Origin: JADLGF01 sp020849415
GTDB lineage: Bacteria > Chloroflexota > Chloroflexia > Thermomicrobiales > UBA6265
Length of the DNA stretch: 34,693 nt
Direction: 5' to 3'
Assembly: GCA_033812595.1 (NCBI GenBank)
Contig: JAPXTJ010000018.1
Location: 1-34,693, forward strand
The translations under genes were made by a program, and so were the position numbers. Positions 1-7,935 of this stretch are shown here, in pieces (position 1 is the stretch's first letter; every line of letters begins with the position of its first letter). The notes under the pieces were generated by a model that saw only the letters and a program-made list of their open reading frames with translations, was not told the origin of the DNA and searched no databases.

Positions 1-7
1 CCCCGAA

Positions 8-60
8 CCCGGAACCCGGAACCCGGAACCCGGAACCCGGAACCCGGAACCCGGAACCCG
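8..60. repeat. 7-bp tandem array (CCCGGAA)n
   Basis: Seven exact copies of CCCGGAA (8-56) plus a partial copy, preceded by an imperfect copy at the window edge. It ends seven bases from the stop codon of the broken oxidase gene at 67. The same unit recurs at 12601-12649 (opposite orientation), at 12818-12844 and in decayed form at 18144-18202, so this is a dispersed family that sits at gene 3' ends. The array may continue outside the window. Confidence 0.97.
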
Positions 61-66
61 CTCAGG

Positions 67-699
67 TTACAGCGCCCGACCTTCGCTCGATCGCGTACGC
101 ACCAGTTCTTCGGACGGTTCCGCGCCGGGGGAATCGAGGCCGGGCAGCGCGTCGATGCTGCTCAGGTTGTTGGCGACGATGTACTCGTCTTTCCAGTTCT
201 CGCCCCAGCGGCGTTCCTGGTTCTGGCTCCATTTGGGCAGGGCGTCGCGCTCTTCGACGAACTCCATCTGCGGAACGACGAACCCGCAGGACACCGACAG
301 CCGGGTGACATCGACCTGGATCACCGATCGCACCAACCGGCGGGTTTCGGGATCGGGCGAGAAGCGGTCGAGGGCGGCTTCGAAATCGGGATCGGACTGC
401 TGGATCGTCCGGCCGCTGCCGTGCAGGCGCACAACACGGGGCGGGCCGTTGAAGGCGCAGAACATCACCACAATCCGGCCGTTGTCGCGCAGGTGGGCGA
501 TCGTTTCCACCCCGCTCCCGATCAGATCGAGATACGCCACCGAATGCGTGCCGAGTACCCGGAACGTGCCCCGCGCTCCTTTCGGCGAGATGTTGACATG
601 CCCGCCGGTCCCCGACGGCGCCGTGCCGACGAATTAGACCGGCTGATCCTCCAGCCACTGCCCGAGTTCGTCATCGATTGCATTGAAGGTCCGTGCCAT
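67..699 (-). pseudogene. Pyridoxamine 5'-phosphate oxidase-family protein, in-frame stop
   Basis: The frame opens at ATG 699 with MARTFNAIDDELGQWLEDQPV, hits TAA at 636-634, then continues in the same frame without a shift to the stop at 69-67. The part after the stop reads FVGTAPSGTGGHVNISPKG and then VAYLDLIGSGVETIAHL. From memory of the family, members that bind flavin run continuously through QPVFFV-type sequence here, so the stop replaces an aromatic codon near residue 22. The only possible restart is GTG 540, which would drop about 53 N-terminal residues including the HVNISPKG strand. The intact protein would be about 210 residues, in a split-barrel flavin-binding family that often reduces or binds small cofactors. 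Downstream reading is otherwise clean, which suggests a recent nonsense mutation or a base-call error. It follows the BMP gene by 22 bases and could be the last operon gene. Confidence 0.8.
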
Positions 700-721
700 G
701 ACCTCATTCGCCTTTCCGCGA

Positions 722-1792
722 TTACCGGGGGAAGAGTTCGTCGAGGCGGGCGAGCATGCCGGAGGCGTCGCCGATGGCGGATACCGTAATCTCGCCGGCG
801 ACGATCTTCGCCTCCTGATCGGCAAGATCGGTCACCACGGCTTCGTCAACCCACTCCGGCAGTTCAAGCAGGTAGACGCCGCCGTTGGCGACAGTCATCG
901 TGTAGACCTGACCGAAATCGCCGGTCGCCAGATCGGTGATCATCTGGTTGTAGACGCCCGTGTAGTCGAAGTAGACCGACGTCAACAGGTGATCGGCGTA
1001 GTCGGCCCGCTTGTCGCCGATGACGTCGATGAACCAGGCGCGTGATTCGCCCTCGGCGAGACCGTCATTGTGCTCCACTACCGCTTGCAGCATGCCGAAC
1101 GAGGCGCCGTCACCCATGCCGAAAACGATATCGGCCCCGGCCGTGAGTGCCTGCTCGGTGACCCGCTTGCCGCCGGCGACATCGTCGTAGGCCGCCTCAC
1201 CGATGACGCTGTAAAGCAGGATCGCGTCGGGCCGGCTGGCGTGCAGCCCCTCGGCGAACCCGACCGACATGAAGTTCCAGGTCGGTGGCTCGCCCGAAAC
1301 GATGATCGCCACCGTACCGGTCTGGGTCGTCTTGCCGGCGAGGTAGCCAGCCAGCCAGGCCGCTTCCTGGGCCTGGGTTTCGATATCGGAAACGAGGCCC
1401 GGCGATACCGCACCCGGATTCTCGATCACCGCCACCGGAATGCCGCTGGCCGCGGCGAATTCCGGACAGACCGTCTGATAACCGCTGGCGTGACAGATGA
1501 TCAGTTCGTTGCCGTTGGCCTGGAGATCGCGCAGGATCGGGGTGATGTCATCGTAGCCGCCGTTCTCGGCGATCTCGACCGTCACGCCCCGCTCTTCGCC
1601 GACCGCTTCGAGGCCGTCGGCGCCCTGCTGATCCCACCCCTGATTGGTGCGGCTGGAGGGCGTGACCAACGCCGCCCGCTCGATCGAGGCGGGCACGGGC
1701 GTGGCATCCTGGGCGAGCAGCGCCATCGGAGCGGCGCCGAGCATCAACGCCAGGATCGCCGCGATGCCGGCCAAACGTTTCACGATCTTCAT
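722..1792 (-). CDS. BMP-family ABC substrate-binding protein (nucleoside type)
   Basis: 356-residue exported binding protein of the basic membrane protein/PnrA family, whose characterised members deliver purine nucleosides to an ABC importer. The chosen ATG at 1792 gives a signal peptide (MKIVKRLAG, a hydrophobic run to about residue 25, ALLAQD cleavage region) and has GAGGTG upstream; a longer frame to 1843 lacks these. Family features include NGGYDDITPILRDLQANG, AAWLAGYLAGKTTQTGTVA and the C-terminal GGVYLLELPEW region. There is no lipobox cysteine, so unlike many Gram-positive PnrA proteins it is not obviously a lipoprotein. It is the last transport gene of the minus-strand operon, 84 bases after the permease at 1877. 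Substrate is inferred from family and from both permeases being of the same transporter class. Confidence 0.88.
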   Translation of the reverse strand: MKIVKRLAGIAAILALMLGAAPMALLAQDATPVPASIERAALVTPSSRTNQGWDQQGADGLEAVGEERGVTVEIAENGGYDDITPILRDLQANGNELIICHASGYQTVCPEFAAASGIPVAVIENPGAVSPGLVSDIETQAQEAAWLAGYLAGKTTQTGTVAIIVSGEPPTWNFMSVGFAEGLHASRPDAILLYSVIGEAAYDDVAGGKRVTEQALTAGADIVFGMGDGASFGMLQAVVEHNDGLAEGESRAWFIDVIGDKRADYADHLLTSVYFDYTGVYNQMITDLATGDFGQVYTMTVANGGVYLLELPEWVDEAVVTDLADQEAKIVAGEITVSAIGDASGMLARLDELFPR

Positions 1793-1876
1793 CGGAGCAC
1801 CTCGTTCATTCGCGGGGCGTTCACCGGTTCGCTGACAATGCACCCGCCGCCAGCCGTATCGTAGCAGTCGGATCGA

Positions 1877-2824
1877 TCAGGTGCGCTTGCCGCGCTCGTA
1901 CGGAATGCCGAGCGCCGCCGGCAGGCCGATCTTGCCGACGGTGAAGATCAGCGCCAGCACGATGCCAAGGTAGGGCAGCATGCCGAGGAACTCGGAGCGG
2001 ATGCCGATCCCGGCCAGTTGCAGGCCGATCCCGGCCGATTTGAGCAGCCCGAACAGAAGCGCGCCGACCAGAATCCGCCACGGCGACCAGCGTCCGAGCA
2101 TCGCCAGCGCCAGCGCAATGAACCCCTGCCCGACCGTCATTCCCTCCTGGAAGACGCGCAGGTCGACCGCGGCCAGAAAAGCGCCGGCTAACCCGGCCAG
2201 GCCGCCGGCGATGGCGATCGCGAGGTAGCGGGTGGCGGCGACGCTCACCCCGGCCGCATCGACCGCGAAGGGATTGTCACCGGCGGCGCGAATCGCCAGT
2301 CCCGGCGCGCTCCGGCCCAGGAACCAGGCCGCGATCGGGACGAGCAGGAACGCGACGTAGACCAGGGCTGGCTGGCTGAAGAGCGCTTCACCGACCACCG
2401 GCAGATCGCGCAGCCAGGGGATGCGGATCGTGAGCGGACTGGCGGTGACCGACGGATTGGCCCCGGCGAAGAGATCGCGGTAGAGGAACGCGGTGCCGCC
2501 GCCGGCCGCGATCGTGATCGCCAGACCGACGAGCGTCTGCTCGGCCCGCAGGGTGATCGTGATCACCCCGAAGAGGAGCCCGAGCGCCACCCCGATCCCG
2601 ATCCCGGCCAGCACCCCGGCCCAGGGAGCGTCGAACCGATGCGCGGTGTAGAAACCGGCGAAGGCGCCGCTCAGCATCATCCCCTCGATGCCGAGGTTGA
2701 GCAGACCGGCCCGCTCGCCGATCGCCTCGCCGATCGAGGCGAAGACGAGGGGCGTGGCGGCCAGGATCATCGCCGCCAGCACGGCTTCGATCAGCGATGT
2801 CAGGGGAATGCCGTTGATCGTCAT
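1877..2824 (-). CDS. ABC transporter permease, nucleoside (NupQ-like)
   Basis: 315-residue inner-membrane permease of the branched-chain/ribose/nucleoside class (BPD_transp_2). About eight to ten hydrophobic segments are visible. The N-terminal RAGLLNLGIEGMMLSGA segment is the conserved N-x-G-x-E-G-M motif of the second permease in BMP-type importers. It carries FALALAMLG-like and LLKSAGIGLQLAGIG segments in the C-terminal half. Its ATG overlaps the stop codon of the preceding permease by four bases (2821-2824), indicating translational coupling and a heterodimeric channel. It works with the ATPase at 4159-5682 and the binding protein at 722-1792. Confidence 0.9.
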   Translation of the reverse strand: MTINGIPLTSLIEAVLAAMILAATPLVFASIGEAIGERAGLLNLGIEGMMLSGAFAGFYTAHRFDAPWAGVLAGIGIGVALGLLFGVITITLRAEQTLVGLAITIAAGGGTAFLYRDLFAGANPSVTASPLTIRIPWLRDLPVVGEALFSQPALVYVAFLLVPIAAWFLGRSAPGLAIRAAGDNPFAVDAAGVSVAATRYLAIAIAGGLAGLAGAFLAAVDLRVFQEGMTVGQGFIALALAMLGRWSPWRILVGALLFGLLKSAGIGLQLAGIGIRSEFLGMLPYLGIVLALIFTVGKIGLPAALGIPYERGKRT

Positions 2825-3888
2825 GGCGTTCCCTCCAGCGGCGCCGTCACCGTGGCGCGCAGCCGGCGGCGGCGTTCCAGCGCGGCGGCCACCGCCAGGC
2901 AGAGCAGCAGCAAGCCTTCGAGCAGCGGCACGAACGACACCGGCGTACCGGCGGGGCGGGAGGCGAGTTCTCCGCCGATCGTGAGCACCGCCAGGAACGC
3001 CGCCGCCGGCAGCAACGCGAGCGGTTTCAGCCGGGCAAGGTAGGCGATCGCGAAAACCGCGAAGCCGTACCCCGGATTCCAGTTCCCCTTGAACACCCCG
3101 TGCACGCCGAGCACATCACTGGCCCCGGCCAGACCGGCCAGCGCGCCGCTGACGAGGAGAGCAGCCGCAGTCATCCGCCGGACCGGATAGCCGGCATGAC
3201 GCGCCGCCCGCCGGTTGCGGCCGAGCACATCGAGCCGGTACCCGGGCACGGTCCAACGGAAGAAAACGGCCACGATCAGGACCGCCACCACGCCGATCGC
3301 CAGCCCGATGTGGACATCGGTGCCGGGGATGTGGGGCAAGCGATCGACAACCGGGATCACGCGCGTCTGCGGCGCCACCACCGATGTGTCTCGCGCCGGC
3401 CCTTTCACCAGCCAGGCGGTGAGATTGATCGCCAGGTAGTTGAGCATCAGGGTGGTGATGATCTCGTTCAGCGCAAAGCGGGATTTCAGGAAGGCCGGAC
3501 CGAGCGCCCAGAGGAACCCGCCAACGATCCCGGCGAGCAGGCCGATCGCCAGCGCCGCCGGCCGGCCGAGCGAATCGAGCAGCGCCGGGGTGATAACGCC
3601 GGTGAGAAACGCGCCGAGCAGGAACTGGCCGTCGATGCCGATGTTCCAGACCCCGGCCCGAAGCGCCAGCAGCAGCCCGGCGCCGATGATCAGCAGCGGC
3701 GCCATCCGGATCGCCGATTCGCTCAGGCCGTAATCGGTGCCGGGTCCGCGTTCGATGATCAGTCGGTAGACCTCGATCGGATCCTTCCCGCGTAGGCGCA
3801 GGAACACCCCACCCAGCACCAGCGCCGCCACCGCCGCCAGAACCGAGGAAACGACCGGAATCAGCGCATCCCCGACCCTACGTCCCAT
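2821..3888 (-). CDS. ABC transporter permease, nucleoside (NupP-like)
   Basis: First permease of the BMP-type importer, about 355 residues, with multiple hydrophobic helices. LRAGVWNIGIDGQFLLGAF is the counterpart of the N-x-G-x-x-G-Q motif of this subunit, and ALNEIITTLMLNYLA is typical of the cytoplasmic coupling region. The start is uncertain: ATG 3888 (MGRRVGD) has AGGGTGG just upstream, while ATG 3921 adds eleven residues and has only a GAAGAAG directly against it. The longer start lies 7 bases from the edge of the palindromic element at 3928, so the element may have altered the 5' end. The gene is separated from its ATPase by 270 bases of repeats, unusual inside such an operon. Confidence 0.88.
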   Translation of the reverse strand: MGRRVGDALIPVVSSVLAAVAALVLGGVFLRLRGKDPIEVYRLIIERGPGTDYGLSESAIRMAPLLIIGAGLLLALRAGVWNIGIDGQFLLGAFLTGVITPALLDSLGRPAALAIGLLAGIVGGFLWALGPAFLKSRFALNEIITTLMLNYLAINLTAWLVKGPARDTSVVAPQTRVIPVVDRLPHIPGTDVHIGLAIGVVAVLIVAVFFRWTVPGYRLDVLGRNRRAARHAGYPVRRMTAAALLVSGALAGLAGASDVLGVHGVFKGNWNPGYGFAVFAIAYLARLKPLALLPAAAFLAVLTIGGELASRPAGTPVSFVPLLEGLLLLCLAVAAALERRRRLRATVTAPLEGTP

Positions 3889-3927
3889 GACGCCACCCTG
3901 CATGACGCCGAAAAGGACCATCTTCTT

Positions 3928-4077
3928 CGTGTAGGGGAGGGTCTTGTGCCCTCCCGCCGGCCGTCAGGCCGGCCACCTCGTTCCGCGTAAATCGGCTTTC
4001 CGACTTGAAACACCCCGTATCGTTACGAGGTTGTCGCGCTGCGCGCGCCGGGAGGGCACAAGACCCTCCCCTACACG
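3928..4077. mobile_element. 150-bp palindromic MITE/REP-like element with 29-bp perfect TIRs
   Basis: Positions 3928-3956 and 4049-4077 are perfect 29-bp inverted repeats, starting CGTGTAGGGGAGGG. Each arm can itself fold, since GGGAGGG and CCCTCCC flank CACAAGA. Inside are a hairpin GCCGGCC-GTCA-GGCCGGC (3956-3973) and a second inverted pair ACCTCGT (3976-3982) / ACGAGGT (4025-4031). No coding sequence is present. A second copy of the left 54 bases (one mismatch) is at 34626-34679, and a degenerate arm is at 26591-26614. It sits between the ATPase and permease genes of one operon, where it could attenuate or process the transcript. No target duplication is evident, so the mobile label is an inference from structure and dispersal. 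Confidence 0.8.
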
Positions 4078-4123
4078 GATTTGCGCCCATAGCCCACAGA
4101 TCAGAACCGACAGCCAAGTGCCG

Positions 4124-4158
4124 ACGGCCAAAAGCCAACGGCCAAAAGCCAAAAGCCA
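4124..4158. repeat. 14-bp tandem repeat ACGGCCAAAAGCCA
   Basis: Two exact copies of ACGGCCAAAAGCCA (4124-4151) followed by a shortened AAAGCCA copy and preceded by a decayed one from about 4112. It ends at the stop codon of the ATPase gene. An inverted relative lies at 34499-34530, also next to a copy of the 29-bp-arm element, so the two repeat families travel together in this window. Confidence 0.85.
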
Positions 4159-5682
4159 TCATGTTGCCCCCGCCATCAAGCGGCCGATTTGGGCGAGGTC
4201 GATCCGATTCCGGGGGAATTCGCCGGCGATCCGGCCCTGCGAGAGGACGATAATCCGATCGCAGACCGGCAGGAGATCGTCGAGGTCGCTTTCGATGAGC
4301 AGAATCGCGCAGCCGTCGTTCGCCTGCCGCCGCAGGCGGGCGCGGATCAGGGTGGCGGTTCGGGCGTCAAGCCCGTGCGTCGGCTTGTTGGCGATCAGCA
4401 CCTTCGGTTGCTGCGAAAGCTCGCGCGCCAGGATCAGTTTCTGGATGTTTCCACCGGAAAGATCGCCGGTGCGCGTGGCGGGGCCGGGTGCGCTGATCTC
4501 CCACTCGGCGATCAGCTGCTCGGCATCGCGCGTCATGGCGCGACGGTCGAGCCAGAAGCCGCGTCGTGGTTTGGTCAGGGAAAGGTTCTCGGCCACGCTC
4601 AAATCGGCGACGCTCCCCTCTCCGAGACGATCGTCGGTCAGGCAGAGGATGCCGAGTTCCCGCCGTTCGGCCACCCCCAGGCGATCGATCTCCTGACCCT
4701 CGAACGAAATCGCGCCGGTGGTGATCGGACGCAGGCCGGCGATCGCCTCAACCAGCTCCCGCTGGCCGTTGCCATCGACCCCGGCCAGCCCGATGATCTC
4801 GCCCCCCTTCAGGCCGATCGAGCACTCGCGCAGGGCGGGCGCGTGGCGATCGTCCCGGGCGGAGATGCGATCGACCCGCAGGCGCAGTTCGCCCGCCCGG
4901 CGCTTGCCGAACGCTTCCACTACCGGCAGCTCGGCAGCGAACATCATGGCGATGATGCGGGCGGTCGCTTCCTCCCGTTCGATCAGGGCGAGTTCATCAC
5001 GGGTCAACGTGCCGCTCACCCGGCCGCGTCGGAGCACGGTGATGCGATGGCTGATCGCGACCGCTTCATCGAGCTTGTGCGTGACGATGACGATCGCCGT
5101 CCCCTCCCGCGCCAGACCGCGCAGGATCGCGAAGAGGCCATCGACCTCGCCGGGGCTGAGGATGGACGTCGGTTCGTCGAGCAGCAGCACGCGCGATCCA
5201 CGCACCAGCGCCTTGGCGATCTCGAGCCGCTGGCGCTCGCCGAGCGAAAGATCGCGCACCGGATCGTCGATCCGGGCGAGGAGGCCGAGTCGCGCCAGCA
5301 CCGGGGTGGCGCGTTCGCGCACCCCGCCCAGATCGAGCCGGAGCCGGTGACCAAGCCCGAGCGCGATGTTCTCGAGCAGGCTCAATTCCAGCGCGAGGGT
5401 GAAGTGCTGATGGACCGCGCCGATGCCGCGGGCGAGCGCGTCGGCCGGTCGGGTGAAGCGAACCGGCTCGCCATCGATCCGAATCTCACCGCTATCGGGA
5501 CGGTAAAGACCGCCAAGAATGGCGAGCAGGGTCGATTTGCCGGCGCCGTTTTCACCCAGCAGCGCGTGCACCTCACCAGATCGCAGGTCGAAATCAACCG
5601 CGTCGTTGGCGAGGACCGCGCCGAAGCGCTTGCTGATTCCGCTCGCCTGGAGCAGCGGCGGCGGAGCGGCGAGTTCGGTCAT
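4159..5682 (-). CDS. ABC transporter ATP-binding protein, nucleoside (NupO-like)
   Basis: 507-residue tandem-domain ATPase of the sugar/nucleoside importer class. Domain 1 has Walker A GENGAGKST at residues 43-51, signature LSLGERQRLEIAKAL and Walker B LLLDEPTS. Domain 2 has the degenerate P-loop GVDGNGQREL, signature LSGGNIQKLILAREL and a Walker B region IANKPTHGLDA, with Lys where hydrolysing domains carry Glu. A weakened second site is normal for this class. ATG 5682 is chosen because it forms an ATGA overlap with the stop of the gene at 5679-6671; an upstream ATG at 5706 would overlap more and lose the coupling. It energises the permeases at 1877-3888. The transcript must cross the palindromic element at 3928-4077 to reach them. 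Confidence 0.92.
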   Translation of the reverse strand: MTELAAPPPLLQASGISKRFGAVLANDAVDFDLRSGEVHALLGENGAGKSTLLAILGGLYRPDSGEIRIDGEPVRFTRPADALARGIGAVHQHFTLALELSLLENIALGLGHRLRLDLGGVRERATPVLARLGLLARIDDPVRDLSLGERQRLEIAKALVRGSRVLLLDEPTSILSPGEVDGLFAILRGLAREGTAIVIVTHKLDEAVAISHRITVLRRGRVSGTLTRDELALIEREEATARIIAMMFAAELPVVEAFGKRRAGELRLRVDRISARDDRHAPALRECSIGLKGGEIIGLAGVDGNGQRELVEAIAGLRPITTGAISFEGQEIDRLGVAERRELGILCLTDDRLGEGSVADLSVAENLSLTKPRRGFWLDRRAMTRDAEQLIAEWEISAPGPATRTGDLSGGNIQKLILARELSQQPKVLIANKPTHGLDARTATLIRARLRRQANDGCAILLIESDLDDLLPVCDRIIVLSQGRIAGEFPRNRIDLAQIGRLMAGAT

Positions 5683-6671
5683 ACCCGCGACAGCGCTTCT
5701 CGCCAATCGTCGAGGGTTGCGGCAATCGGCGGTGATTCGGAATACGTGATGGTGATGATCAACGACCCGGTCAGGAAGCGGTTCGTCAGCATCTCGGAGA
5801 TACTGTCGATCCGAAGCGGCAGGCTCCCGACCGACGCACCGGCATCGATGGTGAGGGTGACGTCAGCACCGGTGACGGCAAGCCGGCCACGCGGACCGCT
5901 CCAGCCAAAGTCATCGGTAGCAGCCACCAGGTGAACCGGGCGGCGGGTTGATCGGGCGGCGGCTATCGCCAGCGCGTCGATCGCCGGCGCCAACGTCGAG
6001 GCGCCGCGACCTGGTGTGCGGGAGATGGTGAGTCCGATCGGATCGAAGAGTTGGGCGAGTTGGGCGCTCTGGTGCCCGAACGAACAGCTCGCAAGGGTGA
6101 CATCCGAACCGGCGATGGTGGCCTGCGCCGTGAGCAGCCGGCCGCTCTCACCCGCCGGCAGCACGAACGACGTGACTCCCTCCCAAGGATCGGTCTCCTC
6201 ACGGAATACCGGGTCGATCGACGCTACCAGGGACATCAGTTCGTTCGAGCGGTTCGGCGCGATCAGTCCTTCGATGGGTGAGGGGCCGGGGCGAAGCATC
6301 TCGATCAGGTGGACCAGCGGTGGTTGCCCGTTCGCCGCGCCGGTCGCGCCGGGAGCGAGTAGGCCGACCTCAGAGGTCACCAGCGCCGCGGCGAATCGTG
6401 CCGCATCCAGATCGTCGGCCAGGACGAGCGCCACCGGTTCGCCCGTGTAGCGAACTCGATCGATCGCCAGCAGCGGTTGATCGCGCACCACCGGGCCGAT
6501 GTAGGGATCGAGATCGAGCAGATGCTGACCGGTGATCACGGTGGCGCCGGCGGCCCGCGCCGCCACTCCGTCCACCCGGATCAGCTTCCCGGGCGCTGAG
6601 GCACTGTGCACCAGCACCCCGTGAAGCGTCGGCTGGTCGCTGCTCGTTTGGTTCGCTGCTCCGTTCGTCAT
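5679..6671 (-). CDS. Truncated xanthine dehydrogenase/aldehyde oxidase large-subunit-like protein
   Basis: 330 residues, against roughly 750 for a molybdopterin-binding XDH large subunit. Residues about 15-115 resemble the a/b hammerhead domain: LHGVLVHSASAPGKLIRVD, YIGPVVRDQPLLAIDRVRYT, GEPVALVLADDLDAARFAA. The rest loosely follows the start of the molybdenum-cofactor domain (SFGHQSAQLAQLFDPIGLTI, IAAARSTRRPVHLVAATDDF), but the usual glycine-rich FGGK-type motif is replaced by RTPGRGAS and the catalytic C-terminal half is absent. It probably cannot catalyse hydroxylation. The stop overlaps the ATPase start (ATGA), and it starts 16 bases after the GerMN gene, so it is cotranslated with a nucleoside importer. 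That fits a purine link. It may be a chaperone-like or binding derivative, or a decaying gene. Family assignment is moderate, function unknown. Confidence 0.7.
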   Translation of the reverse strand: MTNGAANQTSSDQPTLHGVLVHSASAPGKLIRVDGVAARAAGATVITGQHLLDLDPYIGPVVRDQPLLAIDRVRYTGEPVALVLADDLDAARFAAALVTSEVGLLAPGATGAANGQPPLVHLIEMLRPGPSPIEGLIAPNRSNELMSLVASIDPVFREETDPWEGVTSFVLPAGESGRLLTAQATIAGSDVTLASCSFGHQSAQLAQLFDPIGLTISRTPGRGASTLAPAIDALAIAAARSTRRPVHLVAATDDFGWSGPRGRLAVTGADVTLTIDAGASVGSLPLRIDSISEMLTNRFLTGSLIITITYSESPPIAATLDDWREALSRV

Positions 6672-6687
6672 TCCCGTCCTGATTCGG

Positions 6688-7764
6688 TTAGGGCGCGGTG
6701 GTCGCCGTTGGTTCGGTCGTTGCGGTTGGTTCTTCGGTGGCGGTCGGCTCTTCCGTCGCGGTCGGTTCCTCGGTCGCCGTTGGTTCCACGGTGGCGGTTG
6801 GCTCACTGGTGGCGGTTTCGGTCGCGTCGGTTGTCGGCGAGGCTTCGCCGGTCGGAGTTTCGATCGGCTCCGGGGTACCGGGCGTGGCCGTTTCGGTCGG
6901 GGTCGGCGTTTCGGCGCGGACGATCTCGATCGGGATCGCCACCACGTTGATTTCTCGGCCATCGACCGCCGATTGCTCGAAGACGACCAGCGTGGCGCGA
7001 CCCTGCCGGGTGACCTCGAACTCGATCGATTCATCGAAGGTGCCGCGGGTGCCGCTGCCGGAGGTCGCCGAGAAGAAGCCGGCGATCACGCTCGATCCAC
7101 GGGCATCGGTGATGCGGTACTGGACATTCGCCTCGAAGGTGTTGGCGGTGCCGGAGAGGCGCAGCGGGCTGGTCAGGCGCTGCCAGACGCCGGGGGTCTC
7201 GACCAGGATGATCGGAGTGATCGACCCATAATCCTCGCGCGTGACCGGACGGAAGACAGCGGCGCCGTCACTGTCGAGCGCGTCGATAGGCTCCCCTTCG
7301 ATCAGGAACGCCACCGATTCGATCTCATCGAACTGGGTCAGCGTGAAAACGACCTGCCCCATGCGCCGCGCCAGCAGCGAGGCGGAGGCGGTTTGGCCCT
7401 CGTTCGGTCCGGCCTGGAACTCGCGGCTCAGATCGACCGTGGCCACGCCGTTTTCCACCACGACAGAATTGAGGATCGAAACGCCGCTCGGGATCGTGGT
7501 GACCAGGCCGGCGCCGAGTTCGTCATCGGCCGGGCCACGCAGCAGTTCGAGCAGGGTGGCGAAGTAGATCGAGGTGTCCTGCACCAGGCGCGATCGCTCG
7601 CGCACCGCCACGCCGATTTCATCGTCGCGCAGGAAATAGAGGCGGACGAACGTCTCGGAATCCGCGTTTTCCTGGGCGGTACCATGATCGAGTGAGAGGA
7701 TCGGCGCACTCAGGAGGGTGAGCGCAATCGCAACGATCGCGAGACGGATCAGACGCCGTTTCAT
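6688..7764 (-). CDS. Secreted GerMN-Gmad2 domain protein with Pro/Thr-rich tail
   Basis: 358 residues. ATG 7764 has GGAGG nine bases upstream and opens a signal peptide (MKRRLIRLAIVAIALTLLSA). Residues about 38-150 match the GerMN domain known from spore germination and lipoprotein LpqB-type proteins: VRLYFLRDDEIGVAVRER, LLRGPADDELGAGLVTTIP, GVATVDLSREF, QVVFTLTQFDEIESVAF. Residues about 165-265 match the Gmad2 immunoglobulin-like domain: ITPIILVETPGVWQRLTSP, LRLSGTANTFEANVQYR. The tail from about 275 is Pro/Thr/Glu-rich with a six-residue repeat, probably an extended extracellular linker. It heads the nucleoside-transport operon. No lipobox is seen. The role is unknown; in other bacteria these domains occur in envelope-associated proteins. 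Confidence 0.85.
   Translation of the reverse strand: MKRRLIRLAIVAIALTLLSAPILSLDHGTAQENADSETFVRLYFLRDDEIGVAVRERSRLVQDTSIYFATLLELLRGPADDELGAGLVTTIPSGVSILNSVVVENGVATVDLSREFQAGPNEGQTASASLLARRMGQVVFTLTQFDEIESVAFLIEGEPIDALDSDGAAVFRPVTREDYGSITPIILVETPGVWQRLTSPLRLSGTANTFEANVQYRITDARGSSVIAGFFSATSGSGTRGTFDESIEFEVTRQGRATLVVFEQSAVDGREINVVAIPIEIVRAETPTPTETATPGTPEPIETPTGEASPTTDATETATSEPTATVEPTATEEPTATEEPTATEEPTATTEPTATTAP
6700..6807 (-). repeat. 18-bp coding tandem repeat (xEPTAT)6
   Basis: Six in-frame 18-base units encode xEPTAT hexapeptides at the C-terminus of the GerMN protein. Third bases vary between units (GCC/GCG/GCA), so the peptide rather than the DNA is conserved. Length variation by slippage is likely. 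Confidence 0.9.
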
Positions 7765-7865
7765 GGACCAAACCTCCGCGAACGTACTCACCTTCACCGC
7801 GCCAAAACAGGTCGCTGGAATCCCGCTTATCGTACCCCATGCGACTGTTCATCACGCGTCGGTGG

Positions 7866-7895
7866 TTGACGCGGCATCGCACGGGCGACTAGCGT
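7866..7895 (+). promoter_or_regulatory. Putative sigma70-type promoter for the hydrolase-GNAT pair
   Basis: TTGACG (7866-7871), 18-base spacer, TAGCGT (7890-7895). Predicted transcription start near 7902 lies after an upstream ATG at 7897, which supports the GTG 7936 start of the hydrolase. It lies in the divergent gap with the GerMN operon. Confidence 0.45.
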
Positions 7896-7935
7896 CATGG
7901 GGTGTTCGAACCATCAGGCCGGGAGCGAAACGAGC

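Noticed and set aside
8..60. CRISPR array
   Set aside because: Units are 7 bp with no spacers, so it is a simple tandem repeat.
4159..5682. Second ATPase domain as a damaged gene because its Walker A lacks GKS/T
   Set aside because: A degenerate second P-loop (GVDGNGQREL) is normal for this importer class.
4189..5934. 581-codon plus-strand open frame over the nucleoside ATPase
   Set aside because: Antisense to a complete ATPase with all motifs; composition (Arg/Asp/Gln-rich without domains) is that of a shadow frame.
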